Shown: positions 17,258-26,118, numbered from the stretch's first letter. The stretch: 64,000 nt of DNA from an uncultured bacterium (GCA_905215325.1 CAJMPP010000007.1:1-64000); one strand, 5' to 3'. The notes: generated by a model from the letters alone, not told the origin. Numbers and translations: made by a program.

Positions 17258-17487
17258 CGGGTGCTCGTGCCTCCTACATTGATATGGACAGACGGGTTGC
17301 GAATACATGAAAGGGGGTTCCGCTGCACCTACTGTACCATGCGAAACCCCCGCGTTCAAGAAAAATCGAACGTTTGTTTTATTGCGTTTTCACACTGTAT
17401 GACCTGCGGTAACAGCAGATTCCTCCGCAAAACCCCGTCAAATTCACAGCAAGAACCCGTTCATTCATCTATCTTTTTCACAGTAGC

Positions 17488-17521
17488 TAAACTATAGTTA
17501 TACTATAATCTATATAGTTGT
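17488..17521. promoter_or_regulatory. AT-rich palindromic operator/promoter ahead of the S24-type repressor
   Basis: AACTATAGTT (17490-17499) is a perfect palindrome, and a second TATAGTT half-site (17513-17519) mirrors the first AACTATA. TATACT and TATAAT hexamers lie between them. This is the only such AT-rich patch in the gap between the divergent deformylase-like and repressor genes, as expected for an autoregulated CI-type operator. Confidence 0.5.
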
Positions 17522-17570
17522 CTTATAGCAAAATGATATTTGGTTTTAGCAAACGGCAAAGTGAGGCGCT

Positions 17571-18248
17571 ATGACAATAGCTGACAACATCAGGCACATC
17601 CGACAAGCTGCAGGGATGACGCAGGAAGAGTTCGGTCGGCTTGCCGGCGTGTCAAGCATGGCCGTATCGCAGTGGGAAAACGGCCGCGCCGTCCCAAGAA
17701 TGGGTGCAGTTGAAAAACTATCTCTAGCATTGAGAATCGCAAAAAGCGAAATCATTGAAGAAGGAGCCGCGTCTGATAACGCCAGCATTGTAACAAGAGA
17801 CCATGACCGCTTCTCTAACGGGAGTTTCTCCGTCAAGGCCTCGTCAATGGCAGGGATCCCGCTGGTCGGCAGCACGCATGCCGGCAAGCCGCACCTCCCC
17901 GAGGAACTCGACGATTTCCCAGAGGTGCTTGTGCCGCAATTTCTGATCGACCGTGACCCGGGAAGCTACGCCCTCGAGGTTGACGGTGACTGCATGGACC
18001 GCATCTGCCCTCCCGGCATGGTGGCGATCGTGCAACCAGGCGTCCCTGCGAAAAGCGGAGACGTCGTTGTTGCCACCATCGACGGCGCCGATTCCATCAT
18101 GCGCCGCATGACGGTGATCAATGGCGACTTGATCCTATCGCCCGAGTCGCACAATCCCAAACACGTGAACCTGTACATAGCAGCCCAGGACAACCGTCAA
18201 GTGAAGGTGGAGCACGTAGCGTACTTCCAGAGCCGCGAGGCGCTCTAA
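17571..18248 (+). CDS. XRE-family repressor with S24 (LexA/CI-like) domain, catalytic residues changed
   Basis: A 225-residue two-domain repressor. An N-terminal HTH (1-62; MTQEEFGRLAGVSSMAVSQW) is followed by a LexA/CI-type C-terminal fold with IPLVGSTHAGKP, which contains an Ala-Gly pair (104-105) at the usual self-cleavage place. The nucleophile motif normally read as GDSM is GDCM (Cys141 in place of Ser), and the lysine expected in the TVKRL-like strand appears as arginine in SIMRRM (about 178). So RecA-induced self-cleavage may be lost or different. No integrase or other phage genes surround it. The next gene is the Abi_2 protein, which suggests a small defence locus rather than a prophage. 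Confidence 0.85.
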   Translation: MTIADNIRHIRQAAGMTQEEFGRLAGVSSMAVSQWENGRAVPRMGAVEKLSLALRIAKSEIIEEGAASDNASIVTRDHDRFSNGSFSVKASSMAGIPLVGSTHAGKPHLPEELDDFPEVLVPQFLIDRDPGSYALEVDGDCMDRICPPGMVAIVQPGVPAKSGDVVVATIDGADSIMRRMTVINGDLILSPESHNPKHVNLYIAAQDNRQVKVEHVAYFQSREAL

Positions 18249-18392
18249 CGCACAAGCGCGCCCCCACGAGAGCGCACAAGTACCACCCTGCGACCCGTCC
18301 GGGCAGTTGGCTTCAAAGAGAGCGGTAATTGATAGGCAATGCTATGCGCTTCCCAATTTGAATGAGTTTCGGCCAAAACCAGCGTAAGGCAC

Positions 18393-18421
18393 TTGACCGG
18401 CGACGCTCCGCAATGTAGATT
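18393..18421 (+). promoter_or_regulatory. Sigma-70 type promoter of the Abi_2 leader RNA
   Basis: TTGACC (18393-18398) and TAGATT (18416-18421) are separated by exactly 17 bases. Transcription would begin near 18427, at the first base of the predicted structured leader. Confidence 0.6.
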
Positions 18422-18426
18422 ATTGA

Positions 18427-18510
18427 CTAGTGACACGGCCCCGTGGACTCTAAGTGAGGCGGGGACTAGAAGGGTCGCTAGCTCATTGGGCTAGCGACCC
18501 TTTGATTTTA
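18427..18510 (+). ncRNA. Candidate structured small RNA upstream of the Abi_2 gene
   Basis: Predicted by eye as an RNA of about 84 bases ending in an intrinsic terminator. CTAGT (18427-18431) pairs with ACTAG (18465-18469). CCCCG (18439-18443) pairs with the directly adjacent CGGGG (18460-18464), leaving GACACGG as a 5' bulge; CTC/GAG inside the loop can extend the stem. Then a perfect 12-base stem (18471-18482 with 18490-18501) closes a seven-base loop and runs into TTGATTTTA. Structured RNAs upstream of abiF/Abi_2 genes have been described, and the layout here matches that pattern. Assignment to the same family needs a covariance-model search. Confidence 0.55.
18471..18510 (+). terminator. 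Terminator/attenuator between the leader RNA and the Abi_2 gene
   Basis: A perfect 12-base stem (AGGGTCGCTAGC arm), loop TCATTGG, then a U-rich tail. The ribosome site AGGAG (18510-18514) of the Abi_2 gene starts immediately after it, so the protein can only be made by read-through or from another promoter. Confidence 0.7.
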
Positions 18511-18519
18511 GGAGTCACC

Positions 18520-19461
18520 ATGGCAAAAGAATCTAAAACTATCGATGAGCTCATAGACCTTCTTGAATCGCGCAACGTCATAACGGACGAAAACACTAAA
18601 ACCCAGTTGATGCGTGAAAGCCACTATGCTGTGGTCAACGGGTATAAAAAGCCCTTCCTTGACACTCAGGCAATGAAGGAAAGCGCCGATGATATTTTCT
18701 TAAAAGGGACACGCTTCGAGTGGATTTACTCGCTGTTCCTGTTCGATCGCGATTTGCGCTCGCTAACGTTCAAGTACATCGCGAAGGCGGAAGCGATTAT
18801 GAAAAATGCGGTGGTGTATTCCTTCTGCAAGACAAATCCAGGCCCAAACGACTATCTTGCTACTTCATCATACGCATCCGCAAAGGAAATGCTGTTTGCA
18901 AAAGGTTTCTCCGGCAACCGTGCGAAGATACATCAAACAAATCTGTCGAGGCTTATGAGCGTGCTGAACAAAAAGGTTGCGGGCTCAGACGGAAAAGCCT
19001 TTATATCGCACTACGTAAACCGTTACGGGTTTGTGCCGTTATGGGTGCTCGCGAACGACTTGACGTTCGGCCATATAGCCCATTTTTATCAGCTTCAGCG
19101 CCGAAGCGTCCAAAACAGCACATGCAAGACAATCGTATCGGTTTCTGGCTCCAATAAGAAAATCACGCCGCAAGAGCTGCTGCACGCCTTCTCCGTTCTG
19201 GTGGATTTCCGCAATCTATGCGCCCACGATGAGCGTCTATACTGCGCCAAAACCGGCCGCTCTCATGACATAGCTTTCAAGGACATGGTCGAGCAAATGG
19301 TCCCGATATTGCCGCAAGAAGAGCTTTTCGACTTCTTCAACGAGCTATCACAGCTATTCGATACATATAAGACGGTTATGCGCATTGTCGACCCGAATTC
19401 CATGCTGAAGGAAATGGGGATACCAACCGTCGAATCACTAACAGCAGAACAAGAGCGGTGA
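18520..19461 (+). CDS. Abi_2 (AbiD/AbiF-like) abortive-infection HEPN protein
   Basis: A 313-residue protein of the Abi_2 family, phage-defence proteins whose action is thought to involve RNA cleavage or growth arrest. Family features: KTIDELIDLLESRN and SHYAVVNGYKKPF at the N-terminus, IYSLFLFDRDLRSL, then VDFRNLCAHDERLY with the HEPN RNase motif R231-x4-H236. Lower GC than neighbouring core genes points to horizontal origin. The ATG at 18520 has AGGAG five bases ahead and follows directly on the leader-RNA terminator. Upstream lies a LexA/CI-like repressor on the same strand. A toxin-like protein with a cis-encoded RNA is the favoured reading. Confidence 0.88.
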   Translation: MAKESKTIDELIDLLESRNVITDENTKTQLMRESHYAVVNGYKKPFLDTQAMKESADDIFLKGTRFEWIYSLFLFDRDLRSLTFKYIAKAEAIMKNAVVYSFCKTNPGPNDYLATSSYASAKEMLFAKGFSGNRAKIHQTNLSRLMSVLNKKVAGSDGKAFISHYVNRYGFVPLWVLANDLTFGHIAHFYQLQRRSVQNSTCKTIVSVSGSNKKITPQELLHAFSVLVDFRNLCAHDERLYCAKTGRSHDIAFKDMVEQMVPILPQEELFDFFNELSQLFDTYKTVMRIVDPNSMLKEMGIPTVESLTAEQER

Positions 19462-19619
19462 CTCTAGGGGGCAAAGGATTCTAAACGGCGATGCCGTCCG
19501 CTCCCATTCGGAACCCGGCCCATGTCCTTCGCAGATACGCCTCATTGCCGTCTCGGTTCACGAAAAGACCAGCGAAACGAAAACCTAAATAGCAGGGTTA
19601 GCCGGCAAGGCCGGCACGA

Positions 19620-19672
19620 GCAAAAAAACGAAAAGCCTCGCGCATCACAGGGTTACCACCCTAGCGCGAGGC
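19620..19672 (-). terminator. Second terminator hairpin downstream of the amidohydrolase gene
   Basis: On the minus strand a nine-base stem (GCCTCGCGC at 19635-19643 with its complement at 19664-19672) plus an inner five-base stem is followed by TTTTCGTTTTTTT. It may also act for the converging Abi_2 transcript. Confidence 0.65.
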
Positions 19673-19698
19673 CATCAAAACACCAACCGCATAAACGA

Positions 19699-19732
19699 AA
19701 AGCAGGCTATCCAATTTGGATAACGTAGCCTG
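19699..19732 (-). terminator. First terminator hairpin downstream of the amidohydrolase gene
   Basis: CAGGCTA (19703-19709) pairs with TAGCCTG (19726-19732), with TATCCA/TGGATA as an alternative inner stem. Read on the minus strand it ends in CTTTTCG, 22 bases after the amidohydrolase stop. Confidence 0.7.
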
Positions 19733-19753
19733 ACCGCACAAAGCACCAGGTCA

Positions 19754-21058
19754 TCAAGCCGGCAAGAACTTGTCCAGTTCGCAATCGAGCTCGGGAAGGT
19801 GCTTCACGTGCAGGCCATCGGCAAACTTGCCGCGGACCATGACGCGCCGCACGTTTCGCAGCGCCTCCAGGTTGTCAAGCGGATTCGCATCCAGCACGAT
19901 CACGTCAGCCGATTTCCCTACCTCGATTGAACCCGTCTCGTCACCAAGCCCGATGATGCTCGCGTTGCCCAGCGTTGCTGCATGCAACGCAAGTTGGCGG
20001 CTTGCGCCCACGATGCGCTCGAAGTACACCAGCTCGCGCCACATATCGTATTGCGTGACGTACGGGCACGCCGAATCGGTACCCAATCCAACGGGAATCC
20101 CCTGCTCCAAGGCCTGTTTTGCGGCGGACACGATACCGTCGAAGACGATGCGCCCGTTGACCACCTGGATCTCGGTGGAATGGGTCATCTCGGGCGGCAG
20201 TTTGATGAACGGCAGCGCCGGGGAGACGGTGCAGGTCAGCGAGCTTTTGCGGCCCACGCCGTTTTCACGGAACAGCGCCAGCAGCTCGTCGTCCAAAACG
20301 CCGCCGTGCTCGATGGTGTCCACACCCGCTTCCAGGCCCACGCGAACCCCCTCGGTGCTCTCGATATGCGCCGCGGTATGCATGCCCAGCTTATGAGCCT
20401 CGTCCACCACTGCCGCCGCGATCTCGGGCGGCATGCGCAGCACGCCCGGCTCGCCTTCCTTCTCGGCATCGAACACGCCACCGGTGATGAACAGCTTCAC
20501 CAGGTCGCATTTATGCGCGAAGCAGTCGCGCACGATTTCACGCGCTTGATCAGGCGTTTCGGCAATGTGCGCGAACAGCCCCGCGCCGTGACCGCCCGGT
20601 ACCGTCACACCCACGCCCGACGTGACCAGCCGCGGACCCTGGTACTTGCCGGCATTGATGGCGTCGCGTACCCACACATCGGCGAACCCCGGATCGCCCA
20701 CGCTACGCACCGTGGTGACGCCGCTGGCAAGCTGCTGCTGAGCATGCTTGCGAAGCGTGCGATGCAGATACCAACGCCCAACGGGGTTGGCAACCACCTT
20801 CTCGATAAGGTCGCCCGCCGCGCCGGCGCTGGTGGGCTTGCCGCTACCGCACAGATGGACATGCAGGTTGACCAGGCCCGGCATCAAATACGCACCCTTC
20901 AAGTCAACTTCCTGCGCACCCGCAGGACCCACCGTGGAAGCGGCCGGCCCGACTGCGCTGATGCGGCCATCGTCGCCCACAGCGACGGTCATGTTCTCCC
21001 GCGGCTGCATATCGCGCGTGCCGTCGAGCAGCGTTGCGTGCGTGAATACGTAAGACAT
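19754..21058 (-). CDS. Metal-dependent amidohydrolase (imidazolonepropionase/prolidase-like)
   Basis: A 434-residue TIM-barrel hydrolase of the amidohydrolase superfamily. Metal ligands: H66 and H68 in NLHVHL, a bridging Lys in CDLVKLFITGG, His in TAAHIES and TIEHGG, and the catalytic Asp in GLGTDSACP. The small beta-sandwich flanking the barrel is formed by the N-terminus and by VGKSADVIVLDANPL. Relatives act on cyclic amides or proline dipeptides; the substrate here is unknown. No signal peptide, so cytoplasmic. AAAGGGGAA precedes the ATG. Single-gene unit ended by two hairpins. Confidence 0.88.
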   Translation of the reverse strand: MSYVFTHATLLDGTRDMQPRENMTVAVGDDGRISAVGPAASTVGPAGAQEVDLKGAYLMPGLVNLHVHLCGSGKPTSAGAAGDLIEKVVANPVGRWYLHRTLRKHAQQQLASGVTTVRSVGDPGFADVWVRDAINAGKYQGPRLVTSGVGVTVPGGHGAGLFAHIAETPDQAREIVRDCFAHKCDLVKLFITGGVFDAEKEGEPGVLRMPPEIAAAVVDEAHKLGMHTAAHIESTEGVRVGLEAGVDTIEHGGVLDDELLALFRENGVGRKSSLTCTVSPALPFIKLPPEMTHSTEIQVVNGRIVFDGIVSAAKQALEQGIPVGLGTDSACPYVTQYDMWRELVYFERIVGASRQLALHAATLGNASIIGLGDETGSIEVGKSADVIVLDANPLDNLEALRNVRRVMVRGKFADGLHVKHLPELDCELDKFLPA

Positions 21059-21138
21059 GGCATTCCCCTTTACTTGCCTGCGCCGATGCTTGGGAAATGG
21101 CGCGGAATCAATGCTTCGAGCCTACCAAGAACTCGGCA

Positions 21139-21700
21139 AAGCGTCTAGGGTAAATGCCCACATGAGGAAAAGTTACCGGGGCTAGAAGAAGATGCGGCAG
21201 ACGGCCCGAAACGCTAACTCGCACGACACGGAAGCCCGCTATAACCTGGGAGAACCCCATCTTCGCAAGACAGAAGAGACTGCAACCGGCCTACGGCGCA
21301 GAGTTCCTCGGTCATTCCGGCGTGCTTTCTAGCAGACGGATTCTTCCCAAATCTGCAAGGTTCAGCGGACAGTTTTCAGTGCAACGGACAAGGGTTCTGC
21401 AAGATGGCGGCGTCATACTCGAACCAGGCGATGAGGCGGCTGGATTTAAGCGGGCCGTGTCATGGGAGACGCTCCTGACCTGCTGCTTCACTCCCCATCG
21501 CCTCTCCTCCCTTTGGAACGGGCGGGCTCCTCGCAAACTCAGGGCCTGCCCGCCACAAGCAAGCAGACCGCCACAAAACGCAGGCAACTCCATGCCCCAC
21601 GCACGCCGATGCCCCCAATCTACACCACGCGACCGTCAAACCGTCCCGACAAGAACGCACCAGGAGGCGCGAATGCGAACATCAAGCCGAAACGCTTCAT
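21139..21700. other. Gene-free stretch between the amidohydrolase and EF-G2 genes
   Basis: About 560 bases with only short frames of skewed composition and no ribosome sites. A seven-base GC hairpin occurs near 21521-21554. Nothing else is supported. Confidence 0.5.
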
Positions 21701-21710
21701 CGCAGCAAAC

Positions 21711-21738
21711 AGCGAGCCGCCCCGAAGAACGGCTCGCT
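21711..21738 (-). terminator. Hairpin after the EF-G2 gene
   Basis: AGCGAGCCG (21711-21719) pairs with CGGCTCGCT (21730-21738), 22 bases beyond the EF-G2 stop on the minus strand, with a short GTTTG after it. Moderate terminator. Confidence 0.6.
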
Positions 21739-21759
21739 GCAATCATCTTATGGACCTGC

Positions 21760-23826
21760 TTATGCCTTCGATGCCTGGTAAGCTTCGGCCAGCTTCTTCG
21801 TCACGTCGGCGGGCGCAGGGTCGTAACCCTCCAGCTCGATGTAGTAGCTGCCAGAACCGCGCGTCATGGCGCGCAGATCCTTGGTGTAGCTGATGACCTC
21901 GGCATATGGCACGCGCACCATAATGACCGTCTCACCCTCGTCGGTGGAGTCGGTGCCCACGATGCGTCCACGGCGCGTGGCGATATCGCCCATAACGGTG
22001 CCGGCATACTCCTCGGTCACGACGATATCCATGGTTGCCATGGGCTCAAGCAGAATGGCACCAGCCTGCTCGCATGCCGCACGGAAGCCGATGCGCGCGG
22101 CGGTCTTGAACGCCATCTCGTTGGAGTCGACCGAATGGTACGAGCCATCGAACACAGCGCACTTGATGTCAACCATGGGATACCCCGCCAAGAAGCCCTC
22201 TGCCATGGCCTCTTGAACGCCCTTGTCAACCGCGGGGATCAAACCGCCGGGGATGGCGCCGCCCTTGATCTCGTCGGAGAACTCATAGCCCTCGCCGGGG
22301 TTGGGGCTGATGCGCAGCCAGCAGTCACCAAACTGACCTGCACCGCCGGTCTGCTTCTTATGACGCCCCTGCGCCTCAGCCGTCTTCGTGATGGTCTCGC
22401 GATACGGGATGCGCACGGGAACCAGGCGCGCCTCCACCTTCGCCTGCTCTTTCATGCGCGCAAGCAGCGTTTCCACCTGAGCTTCGCCCATTGCCGTGAC
22501 GATGGTCTGGTGCGTCTGCTCGTTGCGCGCAACGCGCAGCGTGGGGTCGTTCTCAACCGCACGCGTAAGGAAGGTGCCGACCTTGTCCTCTTCCTTCTTA
22601 TTAGCCGCTTCAATGGCAACGGGATATTGCGGCACAGGCAGCGGCAGCGGATCGATGGACATCGTGCCTGATTGCGACAGCGTGTCGCCGGCACGCGTAT
22701 CGGTGAGCTTGGGAACCACGATGATGTCGCCGGCCTTCGCCGACTTCACATCCGTGGCCTCCTTGCCCATCATCACATACAGATGGCCCAGGCGATCCTT
22801 TTTGCCCGTGCGCGCGTTGATCAGCTCCATACTGGGCGTGAGCACGCCGCTGATCAGCTTCAAGTAGCTCAAACGTCCCACGAACGGGTCGGCAACGGTC
22901 TTGAAGACGAACGCCGCCGGCTCGCCGTCCTCGTCCACGAACGTCTCCTCGCCATTGGCAAGGCGAAACGCGCCGTGGTGGCGCGGGTGCGGGAAGTAGG
23001 TGCAGATATCCTTCATCACGCAGCGGATGCCCTGCTCGATGATGGTGGAACCCACGTATACGGGGATGAACAGCTCCTGCGCGATGGCCTTGTCAAGCAG
23101 GCTTTCAAGCTCTTCCTGCGTGAGCTGCTCGGAGCCGTCCAGGTATTTCATCATCAGATCATCGTCGGCCTCTGCCACCAGGTCGCACAGGCGATCGCGC
23201 GCGATTTGCGCCGCCTCGGCGTATTCAGCCGGGATATCCTCGATGCGGTCGTCGGTGGTGCCGTCCTGATCGAAGTAACGGGCCTTCATGCGCAGCACGT
23301 CGATGACGCCCTTGAAGTCCTCGGCAACGCCGATGGGGATGGTGACCGGCCCCAAGCGGCTTCCGAAGCGCGCGTGCAGCTGCGCCATGATGGTGTCGAA
23401 GTTCGCGTGCTCGCGGTCGATGTGGTTGATGAACACGGCGCGCGACAGGCGCATGCCCTCGGCCTCGCGCCACAGCTTCGTGGTCATGACCTGGGGGCCT
23501 GCGACGGCGTCGACGACGAACAGCGCCATTTCGGCAGCCTGCATGGTGGCAAGCGTGTCGCCGATGAAGTCGGGATGGCCCGAGGTGTCGAGCAGGTTGA
23601 TCTTGTAATCATGGTACGGAATGGGCGCGACGGAGGTACCCAAAGTGAACTTGCGGCGAATCTCCTCTTGATCGTAGTCAAGGTAGGATTTGCCGTCATG
23701 GGTGGTGCCCATGCGCGGCGTGCGGCCTGAAACGTGCAGCATAGCCTCGGCGAGCGAGGTTTTGCCGGCGCCGTCTTGGCCCACCAGCACGATGTTTCGG
23801 ACATGTTCGGTAGCAGGAGCTGCCAT
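21760..23826 (-). CDS. Elongation factor G-like GTPase (EF-G2)
   Basis: A 688-residue translational GTPase with all EF-G domains. The P-loop is GQDGAGKT (16-23), G3 is DTSGH (80-84), and G4 reads NHID (134-137) where most EF-Gs have NKxD. The divergent G1 and G domain mark the EF-G2 class, a second EF-G found in many actinobacteria; roles in recycling or special translation states are proposed, not settled. The C-terminal domain IV/V region includes QTGGAGQFGDCWL and RRGRIVG. GGGGAAGG precedes the ATG. Alone in its transcript. Confidence 0.9.
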   Translation of the reverse strand: MAAPATEHVRNIVLVGQDGAGKTSLAEAMLHVSGRTPRMGTTHDGKSYLDYDQEEIRRKFTLGTSVAPIPYHDYKINLLDTSGHPDFIGDTLATMQAAEMALFVVDAVAGPQVMTTKLWREAEGMRLSRAVFINHIDREHANFDTIMAQLHARFGSRLGPVTIPIGVAEDFKGVIDVLRMKARYFDQDGTTDDRIEDIPAEYAEAAQIARDRLCDLVAEADDDLMMKYLDGSEQLTQEELESLLDKAIAQELFIPVYVGSTIIEQGIRCVMKDICTYFPHPRHHGAFRLANGEETFVDEDGEPAAFVFKTVADPFVGRLSYLKLISGVLTPSMELINARTGKKDRLGHLYVMMGKEATDVKSAKAGDIIVVPKLTDTRAGDTLSQSGTMSIDPLPLPVPQYPVAIEAANKKEEDKVGTFLTRAVENDPTLRVARNEQTHQTIVTAMGEAQVETLLARMKEQAKVEARLVPVRIPYRETITKTAEAQGRHKKQTGGAGQFGDCWLRISPNPGEGYEFSDEIKGGAIPGGLIPAVDKGVQEAMAEGFLAGYPMVDIKCAVFDGSYHSVDSNEMAFKTAARIGFRAACEQAGAILLEPMATMDIVVTEEYAGTVMGDIATRRGRIVGTDSTDEGETVIMVRVPYAEVISYTKDLRAMTRGSGSYYIELEGYDPAPADVTKKLAEAYQASKA

Positions 23827-24313
23827 ACGATCACCTTCCCCTTATAAAGGCGTCGCGCCCGATTCGCCAACTCGATTCAAGCGCGAAACGCAGTCGAACC
23901 AAACGGTCGGAACACTACCGATAGTGTAGCGCAAAACCCAACGCGAGCCGATAAAACGCCTGATGATGGATACGCCCCGAGGCGTTGCAGGGAGGCGTCC
24001 ATCGACGGGCGAAGGCGCCGCATGGGAAAACCGCGGTGTCTCGAAGGCATTATGGAAAGGAGGGTCGGAGACGAGCGCGAACGCTAAGGAAAAAGCAAAC
24101 GGGAAACCAAGGCGCTACCGGAACATCAAACCGCAAAAAGGCGAAATGAGACATGTGGCGAACTCGTTACGCGTTGGTGACAGCGTCGGCATGCGCGGGC
24201 CCGCGGCACCCGCGACGCGATACCCTACGGATAGCGGAACGCGGCTGCTAGGCCCGTCCCGCACAACGATTACCCGCGCCGCCCCGTGCGGCGCTACGCA
24301 TAAGGAGCAGCTC

Positions 24314-24679
24314 ATGGCGTTCCCGAAACATCCCATCATCGACGTGACCCCCGTTGACGCGGCGCGCGGCTCCGCCGCGACAACCCAAGCCGCTGCGGAG
24401 CCCTTCATGCCGCCCTCGTTCGGCAAGCGCGTCGGGAAGGTGGATAACCAGCCACTGCACACCACGTTCGTCGACGGTCGCGGCAATCCCGTTCGCAATC
24501 AAGGCGATGCTGCCGCTGCCGCATCGCGCCTGACGGGCGCAGCCCAAACCGTCGCCGGCGCCGCCGTCATGGCGGTGGGCGTGCCCATGCTTATATTGCC
24601 CGGGCCCGGCGTGCTCGCCATCGGCGCCGGGGCCGCCATTGCCGCCGGCGGCATCAAGAAGATCCGCAACGGGAAATAG
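24314..24679 (+). CDS. Small protein with a glycine/alanine-rich membrane hairpin
   Basis: A 121-residue protein of unknown function. Residues 1-75 are polar and probably disordered; residues about 78-116 are hydrophobic and Gly/Ala/Pro-rich (VMAVGVPMLILPGPGVLAIG), able to form a re-entrant or two-helix membrane element, and the end is basic (KKIRNGK). TAAGGAG seven bases before the ATG fixes the start; the long in-frame extension upstream has no site and unlike composition. No close family is recognised. Confidence 0.65.
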   Translation: MAFPKHPIIDVTPVDAARGSAATTQAAAEPFMPPSFGKRVGKVDNQPLHTTFVDGRGNPVRNQGDAAAAASRLTGAAQTVAGAAVMAVGVPMLILPGPGVLAIGAGAAIAAGGIKKIRNGK

Positions 24680-25119
24680 CGCAAGGGGCGGCGGGTTTCG
24701 CCACTCCTTAGCCTTTCCCTCCCATCAGCCCCTCTACGAACCCCATAGCCCGCATATCGCCTTGTGCGATGCGCGGGCTGTTCTCTCTCTTAGCCCCAAG
24801 TCCTTCTCGATATCATCCGTCCGCGCACCGTTTTACGGCAGAGCGAACATTCCGCGTCGCGATTCCCGCCCTACGAGCTGCACGCACCCCCGTTCGGCAA
24901 CATCGCAACGCAACAGCTACATCGCCTTGAGCGATGCGCAGGCCATTCGCTTCCTTTGCCCGCATGCCGCGCCAACCTCCGCTCAACGGCTTCGCAACGT
25001 GAAGGCAACGCTCGGGCTTTCCCCATTGCAACCCGCTGCCGCAGGCGTACTATTCCTTTCTAGCAGAGGCAAACCGCCCCGAAAGAGCAAACGCAGGCGC
25101 AAACCCGCGCGTCAACATT
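24680..25119. other. Gene-free stretch with a short direct repeat
   Basis: About 440 bases before the hydrolase gene. A degenerate direct repeat of roughly 25 bases (core ATCGCCTTGxGCGATGCGC) occurs at 24755-24779 and 24921-24945; each copy can form a small ATCGC/GCGAT hairpin. No gene is supported. Confidence 0.45.
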
Positions 25120-25133
25120 GAACGGAGGCACGT

Positions 25134-26060
25134 ATGTGCACGGCGATTCGATTCACCGATCCTGACGGAAACCTGTATTTCGGCCGCAATCTGGACTGGG
25201 CGTACGACTACGGCGAGACCATCACGTTCACGCCGCGCAACCACCCCGCGAACACGGGGCATCGCGCAGTGCTGGGCATGGCCATCGCATCGGAAGGGTT
25301 TCCGCTGTATTTCGACTGCGCCAACGAGAACGGCCTAGCCATCGCAGGTCTGAACTTCCCCGGCTACGCCTACTTCCCCGACGATGCGCGCCCGGGAACC
25401 ACAGCCGTGGCCCCGTACGAGTTCCCCTTGTGGGTCACCTCGAACTTCGACAACGTTGACGACGTCGAGGCAGCGCTGGCTAACATCACGCTGGTGAACA
25501 AGGGGTTCGGCGACTTCCCCATCGCCCTGCTGCACTGGATTATCGCCGACGCCAGCGGTTGCATCGTGGTGGAGTCGACCGCCGACGGCCTGCAGGTGAT
25601 GCGCGACCCCGCCGACGTGCTGGCCAATCAGCCGGGCCTTGCGTGGCATCTGGAGAACCTGCGCAGCTACATGAACGTGACCCCCAGCGCACCCAACTCC
25701 GTGACCTGGGGAAACGCGACATTAACACCCTACGGTGCAGGCGCAGGCATGCGTGGGCTGCCCGGCGACGTGTACTCCCCGTCGCGCTTCGTGCGCGCGG
25801 CATACTTGAACGCGCACCATGCGCCGAAGGACACCGAGCGCGGCAACGTGGCGCGCGTGTTCCGCACGCTCGGCGGCGTGGCCATGGTGGAAGGAAGCGC
25901 GCAGATGAACGACGGCGCGAACGAGTTCACCGTGTTCACCAGCGCCTATTCCGCACGCGAGGGGCGCTACTACTTCAACACCTACGAAGACGCCGCCTAC
26001 ACCACCGCCGCGTTCGCCGATTTCGACATGGACGGCACCGAAGTCCAGCAGGCGCATTAG
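25134..26060 (+). CDS. Choloylglycine hydrolase family enzyme (probable bile salt hydrolase)
   Basis: A 308-residue Ntn-hydrolase. The catalytic Cys2 directly follows Met (MCTAI), and the rest of the active site is visible: R18 and D21 in FGRNLDW, N74 in GLNFPG, Asn in VLANQPG and R218 in YSPSRFVRA. The GLNFPGYAYF loop and APYEFPLWV are closer to bile salt hydrolases than to penicillin V acylases, though specificity cannot be proved from sequence. It would deconjugate glycine or taurine bile salts in the cytoplasm. GGAGG lies five bases before the ATG. Full length, single gene. Confidence 0.88.
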   Translation: MCTAIRFTDPDGNLYFGRNLDWAYDYGETITFTPRNHPANTGHRAVLGMAIASEGFPLYFDCANENGLAIAGLNFPGYAYFPDDARPGTTAVAPYEFPLWVTSNFDNVDDVEAALANITLVNKGFGDFPIALLHWIIADASGCIVVESTADGLQVMRDPADVLANQPGLAWHLENLRSYMNVTPSAPNSVTWGNATLTPYGAGAGMRGLPGDVYSPSRFVRAAYLNAHHAPKDTERGNVARVFRTLGGVAMVEGSAQMNDGANEFTVFTSAYSAREGRYYFNTYEDAAYTTAAFADFDMDGTEVQQAH

Positions 26061-26118
26061 ACGAAGCAAGCCCGCCGAGCTTGGCAAATGAAACAAGCTC
26101 GGCCCGACACTTAGGCAG

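Noticed and set aside
17571..19461. Prophage remnant
   Set aside because: A CI-like repressor and an Abi gene occur, but no integrase, structural genes or att repeats were found.
21312..21593. A 93-codon minus-strand frame in the gap before EF-G2
   Set aside because: No ribosome site, composition unlike neighbouring genes and no recognisable motif.
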